A DNA stretch of 64,000 bases from Christensenella sp. UBA5893 (GCA_002431905.1 DJER01000022.1:1-64000); one strand, 5' to 3'. Numbered from the stretch's first letter, positions 31,801-40,164 are shown. Notes: generated from the letters alone by a model not told the origin. Translations and numbers: made by a program.

Positions 31801-34800
31801 CAAATCATGCAAATCTATATTATCAATCAATCTATAATTACCAAATGCAATTGTTTTTGTTGAATCGTCAACAAATCTATCAACACTCTTATTTGCAGTG
31901 CCAGAGAATGCTTCGTTGAAATCCTTTGCATTTCTAATAAGTATAGGGTTATTTATTGAGCCATATGCAAATTTGTCTACATATGCAGTTTTTGGTTTTG
32001 AAAGGTTTTCACTTGCCTTGCTTGTATATCTTAATGAAACTGCAATATCGTTTGCACTAACGAGGTCAGGACCTTGTGCTGTCATTTTCCAAATTCCGTC
32101 ATTATATGTTGATGCAAAGTTAAAGCCATAGAAGTATTCTTCAATGATTACTGAAGATACAGATGATGCACTTTCGCCATAAGCTTTTTGGAATGAGATT
32201 GTGTCACTTTCCAAAGCGACTTGATCATAATAATAACTATTTGTGATTGAATCTTTGTCACTAATATAATTTCCGAGTTCGTCAACACCAGAGAAATTCA
32301 TTTGTGTTGTTGTTGAACTTATAATTCTTGAAAGTGATAATGAGTTCTTAACTTTTCCACCTTGTGTGTTTGAGTAAACAAAACCTGCACTTGATCTTCC
32401 TGGATTGTTTTGAAGGTTTGTTAGGTTAATATTTGAATAACAATCACTAATATTGCCTTTGTTTTGATATGCAAAACCCGAAGCAATGCCAGATGTTTCA
32501 ATTCCAAATTTTGTTGCATGGATGTCTGTTTCCGAGGCTTTTACACCTTTTGCATAACTCATACTGATTGTGCCATTGTTGTTTATAACAAAACCAGAAG
32601 TTATTGTTGTGTAATTTATTTGAGAGTTATTGATAATTCTTATATTTGAAGCAAAACTGCTTGTTATACTACCATTATTTTCGTAAACAAATCCTGCAAT
32701 TTCGCCAAATGAGTTAATTGTAAATACAGGTAAATCATAGTTTGAAGAATTGCCACCATATGAATATCTATAGTTGAGTTCTTTTACGCTTCCTGATTTC
32801 TCTACTTTGTAAACATCAAGTTTTGTTCCACCAACTCTACTATTTGTTATAGTTCCGTTGTTGTACAATACAAAACCAGCTGTTTTTGCTGTAACTTTTG
32901 TGGTTGAGTCTGTTGAAATAAGAATTCCTGTTGATTGTTGTCTTATATCGACACTTATATCAAAGTAATTTACCACTTCACTATTTGTTATTATACCATT
33001 GTTTGTTATTGCCATTGGTGCAACGTTGATTTCGCTCACTTGTGAACTATCAACATTTATTGTTCCAATATTATAGATATTTAAACGAATATTCTTTAAC
33101 AATGTATTTGAATCAACATTTTCAAACAAAGAATAATTTGTTACACCTTGTGCAAAACTTACTATAGAAATTGTATAACCGTTTCCATCCAAACTTGCAA
33201 CACTTGTTGTTGATGAGATTGGTGTGTATTCATACAATCTTATATCTCTCATCAAGATATAATGCTCTTCACTTTCTGCATTGAATTTTTCCAAGAATTC
33301 ATCTGCTGTGAATATTTGAACTGGTTCATCATCATTTAATTCAGCTTTGATTTCTATTGTAAAGTTATATTTGTAAATTGTTCTGTTGCCATCAGGCATT
33401 TGAACCGGTATTTCAAGCAACATCTTTTGTGAACCAATTGTTTTTCCAATATAATGGAGCACAGCATCAGTTCCTTCGCCAACTTCACTAAATTCTATAA
33501 TATTATTCTCTATATATTTGTTTGTTGTTGAATTGTAAATTGGAGTTTTTGTGTCGCCATTTACATAATATAAGTTTGATCTTAATACTTTTGCCTTTGA
33601 TGAATTGTTAAGAGATTTGTTTACTCCAAATCCATTTTGGCTGTTTGAATAACAATAGTTATTTGAAATAAAGTATTCAAATAGTTTTTTGCCATATTTT
33701 GTGTATTTTCCTGCAAAATCAAAGTCTAATTCGTGTTCAAAATAGATATCGCCAAATGCTTTGTCTTTGCTGTTGCTATTTTTTACTGCGGTATTTTCTA
33801 TATCAAAGTCAAAAGGAATGATGTAGATTAACATTTGTGAAGTTAATGTTTCTTCAATTCCATTGATTACTCTTGATGTTTCAATTGTCATTGTTACATC
33901 TTTGAAATTTGTTTCACTTAATGTTACAGTAAATGTTCCCTTTTCATAAGTTGTGTCAATATCTTGCCAATCATTGTTGAATAGAATTGTTCCAAATCCT
34001 GTATCAACTTCTTTACCATCAACAACTGATGAAAGTTTATAGTTATTCTTTAATGTTTGTGATTTTTCTTTGATAACTTGAACTGTTAGTGTGTCACCCA
34101 AAAGTGCAAAATATGTCCCAGATTCTCCGTCTATACTAAGTCCCGGTGTTACTGGTGGGGTTACTAACAATGAATACATTTGTGTATATAATATAGTATT
34201 ATCTTTACCATATACATTTATATATATATTAAATATTGTATTTGTCTTAATGTCTGAAGAAGCAAGTGCACGAACATAGAATCTTGAAATATCATTGCTT
34301 AGGTTTGAGCTATTTTTGAAAATCTTTACACCATTTTCAATAAATTCAAAATTCATAAGTTTATCAACAAAATATGCTGATGCGTCACCTTCTTCATCGC
34401 CCTTTCTCATACTGAGCAAAGCTAATTTTTGACCATTTACAGGTTCACTTGTTACTGTTATATATTCAAAATTAGCATATGAAGGATAAATCATAACATC
34501 AAGTAAACTTGGTTTTGTTGTTGATATTGTGTTTGTTGGATAGTAGTTATATCTTTCGCCACCAACAACCTTTGATGTTTCTCTGTATGAGTAGTTATTT
34601 ACATCAATTCTTATAATTTCTTGGTCAATTACTGAAATTTTTAAATCAACATAAACTGATGAATAAATGTTTCCTGCATAGAATCTAACAATATAGTATG
34701 AAGAGTCAATCATGCTTAATTTTTCTTTGTTAAGTTCTATTGATAAATCATAATTTGTTATTTCATTATTTGTATAGCAAGAATAAACATATACATTAAA

Positions 34801-37800
34801 CAAACCTAATTCGTTTTGTTTGTTCACTGTCAAACTTGAAGCGTCTTGACTGAATATTTTGATTCCGTTTTCGTCAAATATTTCACAAGCAAGTTGTTCG
34901 TCTTTAACATCCGAGTTAATATTAACTTGGAATTCCAAAGAATCGCTTGCTGACATATTAACTTCTTTTACGGAAATTGCAATGCTATTTGGACCTTGCA
35001 ATGGTTTTAATGTCAATGTTTTTAGTGTTTCATTTTTAAGTATTTTTGCAAAAGCATCACTAAGTCCGTTGAGTTTTAGGTAAACTGACATATGTAAATC
35101 ATCATCACTATTTAATGAGATTAAGTGTGTGCCAATTTTGTTTCCAACAACGTTATTAAGTTTTGTTTCATCATCTTTATTTTCAAAAACAACATCAAAA
35201 TCGTTTGTTTGCAAAGAGAATTTTGTTTGATTTAGAACAATATTATCTTCAAGTGAAGTGATGAATTTTTGAGTTGTACCTTTCTTTAGACCTATTGTAT
35301 AGCCACTTGGCAATGAATAGTCATTATACGAAATTCCAAAGTTATTTGTATTATATATAACTTTTATGTTCATTGAGATTGGGTCAATGCTTCTATCATA
35401 TTTTGAGCTAATAGTTAAAGTTGCATCGCCTATATTGTTTATTTGAAGTGTTCCATTTGTCAAAGCCAAAATATTTGAATTTGATTCAATATTTAGACCA
35501 TAAACACTTGAAATTCCAAACAAATCTAACAAACTGATTGTATTTTTTTGTGTTAACGCTTTATTTTCTCTTTCAGTTAATGTTTGAACTGTTTTGTTTA
35601 CAAAGAGTATTGCATTATTTTCATCTTGGTTGAAAGATAAGTTTGTTCTTTGAATTTTTAAGTTTTCAAGTTCACTTGCTGTTATTGGAACAATTCTCTT
35701 TACATTTTTCAAATATGGGTAACCAAAGTTTTGTTGAGAATCACCATTATTGAGCCAAATTTCTGAACTGCCAAATTTTACACCATTATAAATATAGTTG
35801 AAATCGGTTGCAGTTCCTGTCAAAGTTTGACCATTTTGTTTTGTCATATAGAAAGTAAATTCATATGAGTCATTATTCTTGTAAGTAATATAGCTATCTT
35901 TTATAACTTTTTTGTCATCAACATTTTGTGAAAGTTCGCCAAAAATCTTTTGAGCTACGCCTAAATTTGCAAAACTTTCTGTGATTTTTGTATTTGCACT
36001 GCTAATTTTGCCAACAATGCCAAATATGTTTGCATCAGTTACAATAGCATTATTTTTGCCAAAATTATATGCATAAGATTTTGAAATTATACCATTTTCT
36101 GCAATTTCGCCAACCAAACCTGCATACACTTGACCTTGCATAGACATTTGAGCACTACCATCTTTTAAGTCGTAGAAAATTACTTTACAATTTTCAATTT
36201 TCCCTGTATTTTTGCCAGCAATACCACCAACAGCAGACAAATTGTCATCTCCAAGAACTGAACCTTGGAAAATTACATTTGAGATTGTGCCATTGTTTTG
36301 ACCAACAACACCACCAACATATTCACTATTATTTTGAACAAGTGAGTAGTTTTCTTGAGAATATGAATCTATAACAATGCTTTCTATTGTACCATTATTT
36401 ACATTTGCAATTGAACCTGAACCATTTGTTACATTACATACAACATCAAAATCTGCAACAATTGCACTTTCGCTAATTTCTTCAAACAAATATGAATTTA
36501 GTGTTAATGTTGCTTTAAAGTTAGAATTTGAAAGTTGTCCATATAGTCCACCATTGAATTTTCTAAATATCGCTGTGTCAACATTGATATTTGAAATTGC
36601 TGTATAGTGTAAATCTTGATTTGTAATTTGACTTGCGTCGGTAATTCTTACGGATGTTTCTCTTGACTTACCATCGGCAACTGTCAAATTTATTCTTGCC
36701 ACCGGAGTGTTTTCTCTATAGTATGTGTTACCATTACTATCTAGTAAAATTGCATCAGTTGGGACAATGACAATTGTTCCCTTGCCACCATATTCACCTG
36801 TTACACTAACAAGTCCATCGTTCGAAATTGTTATGATATCGTTTCTTGTTCCATTATCTGGATAGAAAATATATGAAACATCTTTTACAAGTGCATTTTC
36901 TGGAAGCACATCGCATATGATTCTAAAATTGTTATCATTATAATCATTTGATATAGATTTTGCTGACAAATATAAATTATATTCACTATTTGCAACATCA
37001 ACATTTGTTGGGATAATTTGCTCTACTCTTTGTGCTTGTTGAATTACGAAATTGATTTCCTTTACATAATGAGTCAAATTACCACCAATATCGTTTGCAA
37101 AGATGTACATTTGAATCAAGTTGTTACTGTCTTCAACTCTAAAGTTTGCAGTTGCAATAAAATTGTTGCCAACTTTTTCAATAACAAGCTGTGTTTCGTC
37201 ATATTGTGGTGAGAAATATAAATAAGGAGTGTTCTCTTCAACAACCACACCACTTTCGTAATCTGGAGATTCTGCAAAATAGATTCTATCATATGTTGCA
37301 GGAGAATTTGCATCGTTTATTTTTACTGTGAATGTATATTTTGAAAGTGCTTTATTTTTTTCGCCAACTTCGTTATATGCATAAAGTTCAATAACTCTGT
37401 CACTTATTGTCAATGATTGAACTGGGTTATAAACTTCAACAAGGAAATATTTATCGATTTCACATTTCACTAATTCATAGTTTTCGTTAAGCATTGAGCC
37501 AACGAAAGTTGCCTTTACCCAAACTTTACCAAGTTTTAATGTTGTAAGATAGTCATTTGATCTTAATACTTCTGTGTTCAAAATGTTTGAAGATTGTGAC
37601 ATATTAAGCATTTGACAATCTAACTCATTGAATTTGGAATATTCGCCATCTTCAGCATAAACATCATCATTTGCTGATAATTCTCTATCAAAGAACTCAA
37701 ACAAAATATTTGATGCCATATTTGATGTAAACTTGAGTGGAACCATACGTCCATTTTTTATTGCAATATAGCTCAAATTTCCACTTTCATCATAGGTCAA

Positions 37801-39633
37801 CTTTCCAACTGCTGACGAAACATAGTTCATTAAATCAACATCAATTCCAACATTTGTTAATCTTTCAATAACTTTGATGTTAGCCTTGATTTGTTGTCCA
37901 GACTCAAACTTAAATATTAATGTACCTTCGCCAACTGAATTTTTTAATGCAGATACATGAACTTTGTAAATTGCACTGTTGTCATCCTTTGATACAAACT
38001 GAACATGTCCAACAGTGAACACACCATCACCACTAATCAAAACTGACAAATTGTCAATTTCTATGCTTGCTGGAGCAACTGAGAAAAGTATATCTCTTTC
38101 ATTAAGCAATTGTTCTTCTTGTTCTTCATTTAAAGAAGGCTTGTTTTCAAAATAGAAAGTTTTTTCAGTTTCTATTGTGTCACCTGTAACAAAACCAAAA
38201 CCTCTTACACCTTCTTTTAGGCTTAGGTTGATTGTTTTTGTGACAACATTCTCACTTTCGTCATCTTTGTTTGTTATTGTTAATGGTATAATTTTGTTAT
38301 CTTCGCTTACTTTTGCAATAAGGTAGAAAACTTTTCCGCTTACAAAATCAAACTTGCCATTAACAAATTGACCATTAAGTTCTGTTCCGTTTTCATCCAT
38401 TATTGATATGTATGCCAAGTCTTGTGCATCAACAGACAATACAAAGTTGGAATTGATTGCTGTGAAAGGAATTGCATCAAACTTTACTTTAAGACCTCTT
38501 GAATTTGAATAGCTTGTGTACAAATTGAATTGGTCGTTTGTAACGTTTGCATCATTTACACTAACTGAAATTCCTGTTATTTCGTCATATGCAGTAAGAG
38601 TGATTATACCAACATTATCTCCATGGTCATCAACTTTATCTTTTGTGCTTGATATAATTTCTGGGAAATCTATATAAGACAATTCAAACCAAACCTTATC
38701 AGTTATTGTCCCTGTTTTTTGGGTTTGCAAGAAACCGAACTTGAAAGAATATTCATAGACTTGATTTTGTGTGTCGTTTAAAACATATTGTTCATCAACA
38801 TTAAGTCCCATATCTCCATATGCATAAACAGGTTTTACATTTATCAATTTTTGTGAAACGGAATATGGAACAACAACTTTTAAGAGTAATTGATTTTTGT
38901 TTGGATTGTTTCTTGGAATGTTATATTCAAGTTTTGCGTCAACATTGTTATCTTCTTTTATTTCAACCAATGAAACATCAATTGATTTTACAACTTCAAA
39001 ATGCAATGTTGTTTTTACGCTTTCATTATAAACGGAAATAACCTCGACATCAATTCCTGTTGGAATAACATCAAGGTTTGGTTCAACAACCAAATAGTTA
39101 TTAGAAATGCTTACACCTTCAATTTCTGAAGCAAGAGCATATTTTATTCCTGTTTGACTTGTTGCTTCTGGGAATAATACAACAAGATCATTTGACAATT
39201 TGCAACTGCCACCATTTGCTTTGTTGTATTCAAAATAATATGTATCTTGTTTTGGAACTATGGAAGAAATTGGAGAGGATGCCGAAACCCTAAAAGTTTT
39301 GGAAACCTTTGCACCTTTTACAATCACATCAACATTTGAACATTGACGAAGAGCTTTTACAGTTATGTCTGTAATTCCATTGCCTTTGTATTTTGATGTG
39401 ACAATGATATCTTCTTGGTTGTCGTAATCAATAACAACTTCCTTTGTCTTTGCATCAGTTACAATTGCTTGCAAAGTGTCTGTGTTGTCATTTTCGCCAA
39501 GCGTTATCTCTATATTTGTTTTACTTAACTCAAGTTTCATACTATTGTCATTTTCACAGCCTGAAAGAATTGTGCCACCAAACACAAGTAAAGCAAGGCT
39601 AAATAATAAAACCCATTTTTTTAATTTTTGCAT
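19834..39633 (-). CDS. giant GLUG-repeat lipoprotein (about 6,600 residues)
   Basis: One open frame of almost 20 kb without a stop. The start at 39633 (MQKLKKWVLLF) has GGAGG upstream; the 44 residues before it in the open frame lack a ribosome site. LSGC (Cys26) is a lipobox. Approximate layout: Ig/Big-like strands (30-1050); GLUG block (1100-1360); strand-rich block (1364-2110); GLUG arrays (2110-4640, e.g. GGIVGLVKG, GGAFGFVKN, GGIVGQQNGGKI); an unusual hydrophobic insert (about 4672-4842); more GLUG (5000-5440); and a beta-strand-rich C-terminal region with long Lys/Asp/Tyr-rich strands to the end. There is no LPXTG. It is the first gene of a two-gene operon. Surface adhesion is inferred; the function is unknown. 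Confidence 0.88.
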   Translation of the reverse strand: MQKLKKWVLLFSLALLVFGGTILSGCENDNSMKLELSKTNIEITLGENDNTDTLQAIVTDAKTKEVVIDYDNQEDIIVTSKYKGNGITDITVKALRQCSNVDVIVKGAKVSKTFRVSASSPISSIVPKQDTYYFEYNKANGGSCKLSNDLVVLFPEATSQTGIKYALASEIEGVSISNNYLVVEPNLDVIPTGIDVEVISVYNESVKTTLHFEVVKSIDVSLVEIKEDNNVDAKLEYNIPRNNPNKNQLLLKVVVPYSVSQKLINVKPVYAYGDMGLNVDEQYVLNDTQNQVYEYSFKFGFLQTQKTGTITDKVWFELSYIDFPEIISSTKDKVDDHGDNVGIITLTAYDEITGISVSVNDANVTNDQFNLYTSYSNSRGLKVKFDAIPFTAINSNFVLSVDAQDLAYISIMDENGTELNGQFVNGKFDFVSGKVFYLIAKVSEDNKIIPLTITNKDDESENVVTKTINLSLKEGVRGFGFVTGDTIETEKTFYFENKPSLNEEQEEQLLNERDILFSVAPASIEIDNLSVLISGDGVFTVGHVQFVSKDDNSAIYKVHVSALKNSVGEGTLIFKFESGQQIKANIKVIERLTNVGIDVDLMNYVSSAVGKLTYDESGNLSYIAIKNGRMVPLKFTSNMASNILFEFFDRELSANDDVYAEDGEYSKFNELDCQMLNMSQSSNILNTEVLRSNDYLTTLKLGKVWVKATFVGSMLNENYELVKCEIDKYFLVEVYNPVQSLTISDRVIELYAYNEVGEKNKALSKYTFTVKINDANSPATYDRIYFAESPDYESGVVVEENTPYLYFSPQYDETQLVIEKVGNNFIATANFRVEDSNNLIQMYIFANDIGGNLTHYVKEINFVIQQAQRVEQIIPTNVDVANSEYNLYLSAKSISNDYNDNNFRIICDVLPENALVKDVSYIFYPDNGTRNDIITISNDGLVSVTGEYGGKGTIVIVPTDAILLDSNGNTYYRENTPVARINLTVADGKSRETSVRITDASQITNQDLHYTAISNINVDTAIFRKFNGGLYGQLSNSNFKATLTLNSYLFEEISESAIVADFDVVCNVTNGSGSIANVNNGTIESIVIDSYSQENYSLVQNNSEYVGGVVGQNNGTISNVIFQGSVLGDDNLSAVGGIAGKNTGKIENCKVIFYDLKDGSAQMSMQGQVYAGLVGEIAENGIISKSYAYNFGKNNAIVTDANIFGIVGKISSANTKITESFANLGVAQKIFGELSQNVDDKKVIKDSYITYKNNDSYEFTFYMTKQNGQTLTGTATDFNYIYNGVKFGSSEIWLNNGDSQQNFGYPYLKNVKRIVPITASELENLKIQRTNLSFNQDENNAILFVNKTVQTLTERENKALTQKNTISLLDLFGISSVYGLNIESNSNILALTNGTLQINNIGDATLTISSKYDRSIDPISMNIKVIYNTNNFGISYNDYSLPSGYTIGLKKGTTQKFITSLEDNIVLNQTKFSLQTNDFDVVFENKDDETKLNNVVGNKIGTHLISLNSDDDLHMSVYLKLNGLSDAFAKILKNETLKTLTLKPLQGPNSIAISVKEVNMSASDSLEFQVNINSDVKDEQLACEIFDENGIKIFSQDASSLTVNKQNELGLFNVYVYSCYTNNEITNYDLSIELNKEKLSMIDSSYYIVRFYAGNIYSSVYVDLKISVIDQEIIRIDVNNYSYRETSKVVGGERYNYYPTNTISTTKPSLLDVMIYPSYANFEYITVTSEPVNGQKLALLSMRKGDEEGDASAYFVDKLMNFEFIENGVKIFKNSSNLSNDISRFYVRALASSDIKTNTIFNIYINVYGKDNTILYTQMYSLLVTPPVTPGLSIDGESGTYFALLGDTLTVQVIKEKSQTLKNNYKLSSVVDGKEVDTGFGTILFNNDWQDIDTTYEKGTFTVTLSETNFKDVTMTIETSRVINGIEETLTSQMLIYIIPFDFDIENTAVKNSNSKDKAFGDIYFEHELDFDFAGKYTKYGKKLFEYFISNNYCYSNSQNGFGVNKSLNNSSKAKVLRSNLYYVNGDTKTPIYNSTTNKYIENNIIEFSEVGEGTDAVLHYIGKTIGSQKMLLEIPVQMPDGNRTIYKYNFTIEIKAELNDDEPVQIFTADEFLEKFNAESEEHYILMRDIRLYEYTPISSTTSVASLDGNGYTISIVSFAQGVTNYSLFENVDSNTLLKNIRLNIYNIGTINVDSSQVSEINVAPMAITNNGIITNSEVVNYFDISVDIRQQSTGILISTDSTTKVTAKTAGFVLYNNGTITNSRVGGTKLDVYKVEKSGSVKELNYRYSYGGNSSNYDLPVFTINSFGEIAGFVYENNGSITSSFASNIRIINNSQINYTTITSGFVINNNGTISMSYAKGVKASETDIHATKFGIETSGIASGFAYQNKGNISDCYSNINLTNLQNNPGRSSAGFVYSNTQGGKVKNSLSLSRIISSTTTQMNFSGVDELGNYISDKDSITNSYYYDQVALESDTISFQKAYGESASSVSSVIIEEYFYGFNFASTYNDGIWKMTAQGPDLVSANDIAVSLRYTSKASENLSKPKTAYVDKFAYGSINNPILIRNAKDFNEAFSGTANKSVDRFVDDSTKTIAFGNYRLIDNIDLHDLATGSEKYDLTSSIKTLSGSYNTRATGKLDGNGFTISNFALTDSGNNKSLDSFGLFSKLEGGALVINLNIVVGDQNNEKEIFGIEAKNIANVGTIAGQIVDSKIINVNISALNKADNVTIRGKNIVGGIVGLVKGESHLFNDTVENINVTSAYYTTPIKNISEIDTFNKYSRFGDNSTVSYAGGIAGIVDYYTAQTKDDYEFTEVTVISNATSVALKNVGNMIITGGTVGGIAGYIGPQTTMQDIQFMPYAKSVSDYAKQGLYSYNGFAGGIAGINKGYLRQVRSENDNVNIFDTENNLTLQEVIEKNSLSYYTEENGKHNYENSTIELGNKALFYNGNYSPIAVGGLVGLQESGKIEKSYSKLNVVNTNSTVAGGIIGIINTITGDNEATKLTEVYATGDVRGKEYTAGIVGRDLNTDITKSAILERVNALNLWGSWIFDSNKNGVDPIINNTKGDAGESKSRISDSYRLDQNYGFVSDPASASTWEGIKETQADVNAKYAEGYEFGEYFDYIFFANNWDANSWQRDTDELYPHMVFGYFDKTIKIKNQRDLEKLRTSVSSGKVTYIIEPDNSPENDNNGNEHYIGITRYIAPIVGFSNVLRGGEDPEATYGFVYKTDQTRALFETTLGATFSNFVVKYESNNIKQSSSLNGTSVLVRTANNTAFNNLTFSNINIDAYNNGNLNAGVLCAVAKGSCKFSNITFESCQINVKSNPSTVNVGLLFGEGKLSYDSNDLINVSVKDSKISLANDSLGNDSNKSYVGLVIGNVQSVLNNNSKSISISVTNKSGNQLTLGEGKTNPVFKNISVGSFFGGVEYAEISVASSNENASGKNEISLPKLIIPSIQNSRIGGIAGESRKCSFDNFSFIPSIEVGNTTFKNNSFGGVVGESVESSFKNVEIGSYEQKDGNKSTNKGSITINNISETNNIGTIVGKLENGQILDVKVYSNLLLKLADNKAQGQKLYIGGIAGYLDNSIVNAIDKTESEKDEASVSRVYSDIDLILSQKYEYSYDILLGGAFGFVKNSKVFNCYTTGDMKVDSKNNETNMVALYTSGLLAHMQDEANKDASVVANNISAGNIYPDYEQPTSNDKTSIKYGLYQDFVYGGIVGKIESEVASQTIANNYSINTLYNKADNKIGQNRTSINAILGEGSVDDKSVQNKYSNVYTLCTDEHTSATENIKLADLLNKTIKDKLNPKVDESEYYFIEGTKVNYATRLPSAKTNAIEVNEQYIYLGTEKIELSETTPITLKNSAIVGDGAILKLDNNNGKTKNIAPFGTIDSNSFVSGVVTTTLINNITSVSTGANGVPSASGFAYKNQGIIYSCNAGNRNSTTLLENINRGYVTSKGYASGFADTNEGLIKNCFTYLDVKSTYKGISTSSTEKVSASVTIAGFVRSNDGYIVTSFATGTIDNSTKKDNEDNNGCIYAFAPGKVYGSYTITKISNEGKLNKRESKERSFAFDENANNSYYDKLAIESLISEDNESLGKVTSKMSISYTDQNDTTESVYCGDFGIDKNYAFGYGSFSKNTYKNIDYMMFATGTGEETNPYKVPNLGKLQQLPDATQSTKLTCFVLDNDMDGEYVSAQGSGKNILGWISKDIKNVNLDGRKYDYSQKNINEQFVIANLRSDKGGIFNNILNSIINNIIFDNVIVYKISSLPSLGLLANTISGEAKITNITMVINVSTLSTSLDAISKCDSYNFGLIVGECNVEEDANTTPNGILNCIIQLKHSGVGDTDIKLTPNTNWTFGGAVGTLNSGRVSAISFIGGNPENGNGLSQISVQFAEGSSMRGKTYIVGGIVGQQNGGKIYDASLGCDLHVFDNSKTSNADQTLYAGGIVGKSNGGEISNCYTNEVNIVVGNHVEFLETYAGGISGFGGTIKNCKNNASVNSQAAYYYRSFLTYEVKPQQTMSKSDLERNGYEEDTDIGAYIKRDQDNKVVGYAIANNSGSYDVYTDTDKFDESNIKESTDGVLNRNNGFTRTKSTLGTETYVHSDKFKQYYNCYTKGDWFDSYSKLLYTRIQQKAYSAGIANSYNSVENSLNLSQNIYGGMDSMNIHSIYEVEMWRFVTRILTAIGSIGAIDTVHDLAATLIPIKSVSYAVRSACLLTGIGVTVATMSFSFPLYERYFAGNGYEYLTNKDFYYIGNQYNNSGRNFASVKTYVAGKDFNFNFSAEFATLLTSVISKSATSIAKLIIISLAAGKVGIISTNIYCVLPNVIDVAGNIIPQLTTVDDWVFPIGWAQPVDSGAITPDKLKEISQDPNYELNTLNYGGNEYYNSDSLNVYDVYFDPIGFPANGGKLINTMSKYQMYKSINISGKNYYGLFDNSTYTNEKGKKQSVFEAFNVVYNDKNAISKLTTASSEAEINSAFGTQGDWELVNGEWRLTNEIKKADMKDLLENVDIDGKDVTITIDNENVNVQPYELYNKAVELINNIDKSGYIENQQDTDTIIKLTSIKSINRAERKYIINVNAKVVGAQYALGTEEYPFNGKIVGTSKFGTNQMQFTEIAVPSLIAYGNNVEIENLKFSYASNNRNIALEDIGNSGLGGLVGYVQEGGEVNIKNVNVTYSLQDYKIDVKGNTNSSKWPNTIGGLVGYNKGDVTITNSNVIKLNIDLNGYEHKDLINVNSRNLGVGGIIGTNEGSLTLQDVEVYNMQISAKYSFNNIFGGIVGSNFGKIAEISNTAIGDYQNSTIDAESNQANIYVGGAIGYQNGNVERLSTISIDLKGIYAQTSNENATTYAGGLVGFADTNSKFKEIENVYVGKQGISMDDSGKYYQRMLIYSGIGGSSYANKAYADDIIGNRNDSGIAGQITSKVKVNAKSLSLAKFTYHHVPKNVGAVDSTKLLSDSNIINQTNIYYNEAYQITSSLTSNQTILSGYLKVDAYEYSSESFSGTNSNAYVNGEQYTSYNYHKTYLVNVIHMDRASFKTKINSKEQGEDRYEFTEVLYKVELKGEPSKDGEFSMDKNIGISLVAYNNYITDINIYEEYKTQVYPITDRYESYLPKSVDGHLFKVDESKLPTGSDDYSKYGDDNYEYEDPYVSCGYEGVDTTTAFKNKFAYLDELNNQIRCNLVLTGSITESATTSAKVKQSTQYTYKTIAFSTEDNKIKIEISFDKVITDEDGNVNISSEPVIRYMSYIYSTEENSNKIVYELQETMQDCFGDVTYEHFDMRYDIGGKTNTYKMLPEHKQTVKNEISFKTYMSKEFNMDSGSRVRIAIISQQKADTDSNSGLKVVDYVYLIKDSITYYMGTTTYNLNNEDAEKDNLERNDLYVPVIATNCENNLLPLNECKEVETCEISNTYSQTDIYYVFNVNNEIFKEVVTKEYSAIYTFTVGQFGIKLKSKDNKLISEETESNPISNYNNYDIYYTRGEDGRESGKYSINDYNVSENDNSKVITVSYTDNTVSPNVKTTISFTYEYDKDGIVSLIEKVVNGSHEVIYKSSFTTVGKLSYRISGNTTFYKFDGSEEEYTLLGQYDVTYDNSMYTFTNKDSDAKIMSFVIDENKNVVSVIYQQFDFFVKEGYTSNTISISKDSNFGNALQVVKDMPTILITQFDGKEFSSSSYITQNNNVPYSYYSLNMGNSEIQKFSSKLEKVQLTVVENLYVYAINDNLIIYKNSKQIYEKDNITSGLVINNATKSKFGSVQWVEVNYGTNSKIKIDIENGKEFIGYEQLSLKTKYDDSIKVDYVAYKYQGFIIFDITNYQKIEIKDTNVTLDTLVPIEKVTGIRYAIKTSANEYYLLNGGYKLTGTISSTERTYTVFGGVTGKFDYISVDAKYTTNNQEYSIKQNLMVQIGAITSSLKTETKDGFNFEGSKYIEQTKEFESQDESTFEGKGYQTLKDGNGKPVTDDGGNYIYYKNITENVDGEDVIVSTSRIEKKNGKWYLSEQVEQKTNITEIVRQIQNNTQQGFVTITDTLKMETNGEYSYPNYIYKISTSKKNIFDAITVVESDKTTIQSEYFSDSEHIGDSNYDWAKYISVGGQNVFGIEITRP

Positions 39634-39676
39634 AGTTCGTTTCCTCCATAGTATTTTTGTCAAACTAACAAAAAAT

Positions 39677-39706
39677 ATTATAATTATATTATAATATCTA
39701 ATGCAA
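39677..39706 (-). promoter_or_regulatory. promoter of the giant GLUG operon
   Basis: Minus-strand -35 TTGCAT (39701-39706), 18-bp spacer, -10 TATAAT (39677-39682), predicting a leader of about 35 nt before the ATG at 39633. Confidence 0.55.
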
Positions 39707-39846
39707 GTATATATTTTAATTAAAAGCAAGTCAACTATTTTGTGTCGAATTTTAAACAAAATCAATATTTTTTTAAAAAGTTTTTAATCAAAAATAATTA
39801 AAATAAATTAAAAAATAATTAAATTTAAAAATAAAATAAAAATAAA

Positions 39847-39871
39847 CATATTTTAACTTTGTTAAAATATG
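39847..39871 (-). terminator. hairpin downstream of spoIIID, likely terminator
   Basis: Perfect 11-bp stem CATATTTTAAC / GTTAAAATATG with a 3-base loop, followed on the minus strand by a T-rich, A-interrupted stretch. The surrounding 39,710-39,900 is almost pure A/T and holds no gene. Confidence 0.55.
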
Positions 39872-39896
39872 AATATTTAAAAAATTATTTTTTTAA

Positions 39897-40145
39897 TTAT
39901 TTTTTTAATTTTAAATATTTTTGTTTTGTGGACTGCCCACCACGTATATGTTTTTCCGAAAAATTTTTATCAAGTATTTTTTGTATTTTTTCAAACATTA
40001 GATAATCTATTTTTTTTAATTTTTTATGTATGTCATTATGTACTGTACTTTTTGAATAATTAAATGCTTTTGCAGTTTGTCTTATTGTTGCATTATTATC
40101 CAAAATATATGTTGCAAAATTTATCGCCCTATCGCAATTTTTCAC
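39897..40145 (-). CDS. spoIIID: sporulation transcription factor SpoIIID
   Basis: SpoIIID is a small DNA-binding regulator of the mother cell, acting between sigma-E and sigma-K. From the GTG at 40145 (VKNCDRAINFATYI) the protein has 82 residues. The helix-turn-helix TIRQTAKAFNYSKSTVHNDI and the C-terminal basic signature KHIRGGQSTKQKYLK match B. subtilis SpoIIID closely (VRVIAKEFGVSKSTVHKDL, RHLRGGEATKLKYK). The GTG is preferred because GGGGGTGA lies just upstream; the longer frame would need TTG without a ribosome site. The upstream region has a sigma-E-like promoter, matching the regulation known in B. subtilis. Confidence 0.92.
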   Translation of the reverse strand: MKNCDRAINFATYILDNNATIRQTAKAFNYSKSTVHNDIHKKLKKIDYLMFEKIQKILDKNFSEKHIRGGQSTKQKYLKLKK

Positions 40146-40164
40146 GCCTTCACCCCCATACAAA

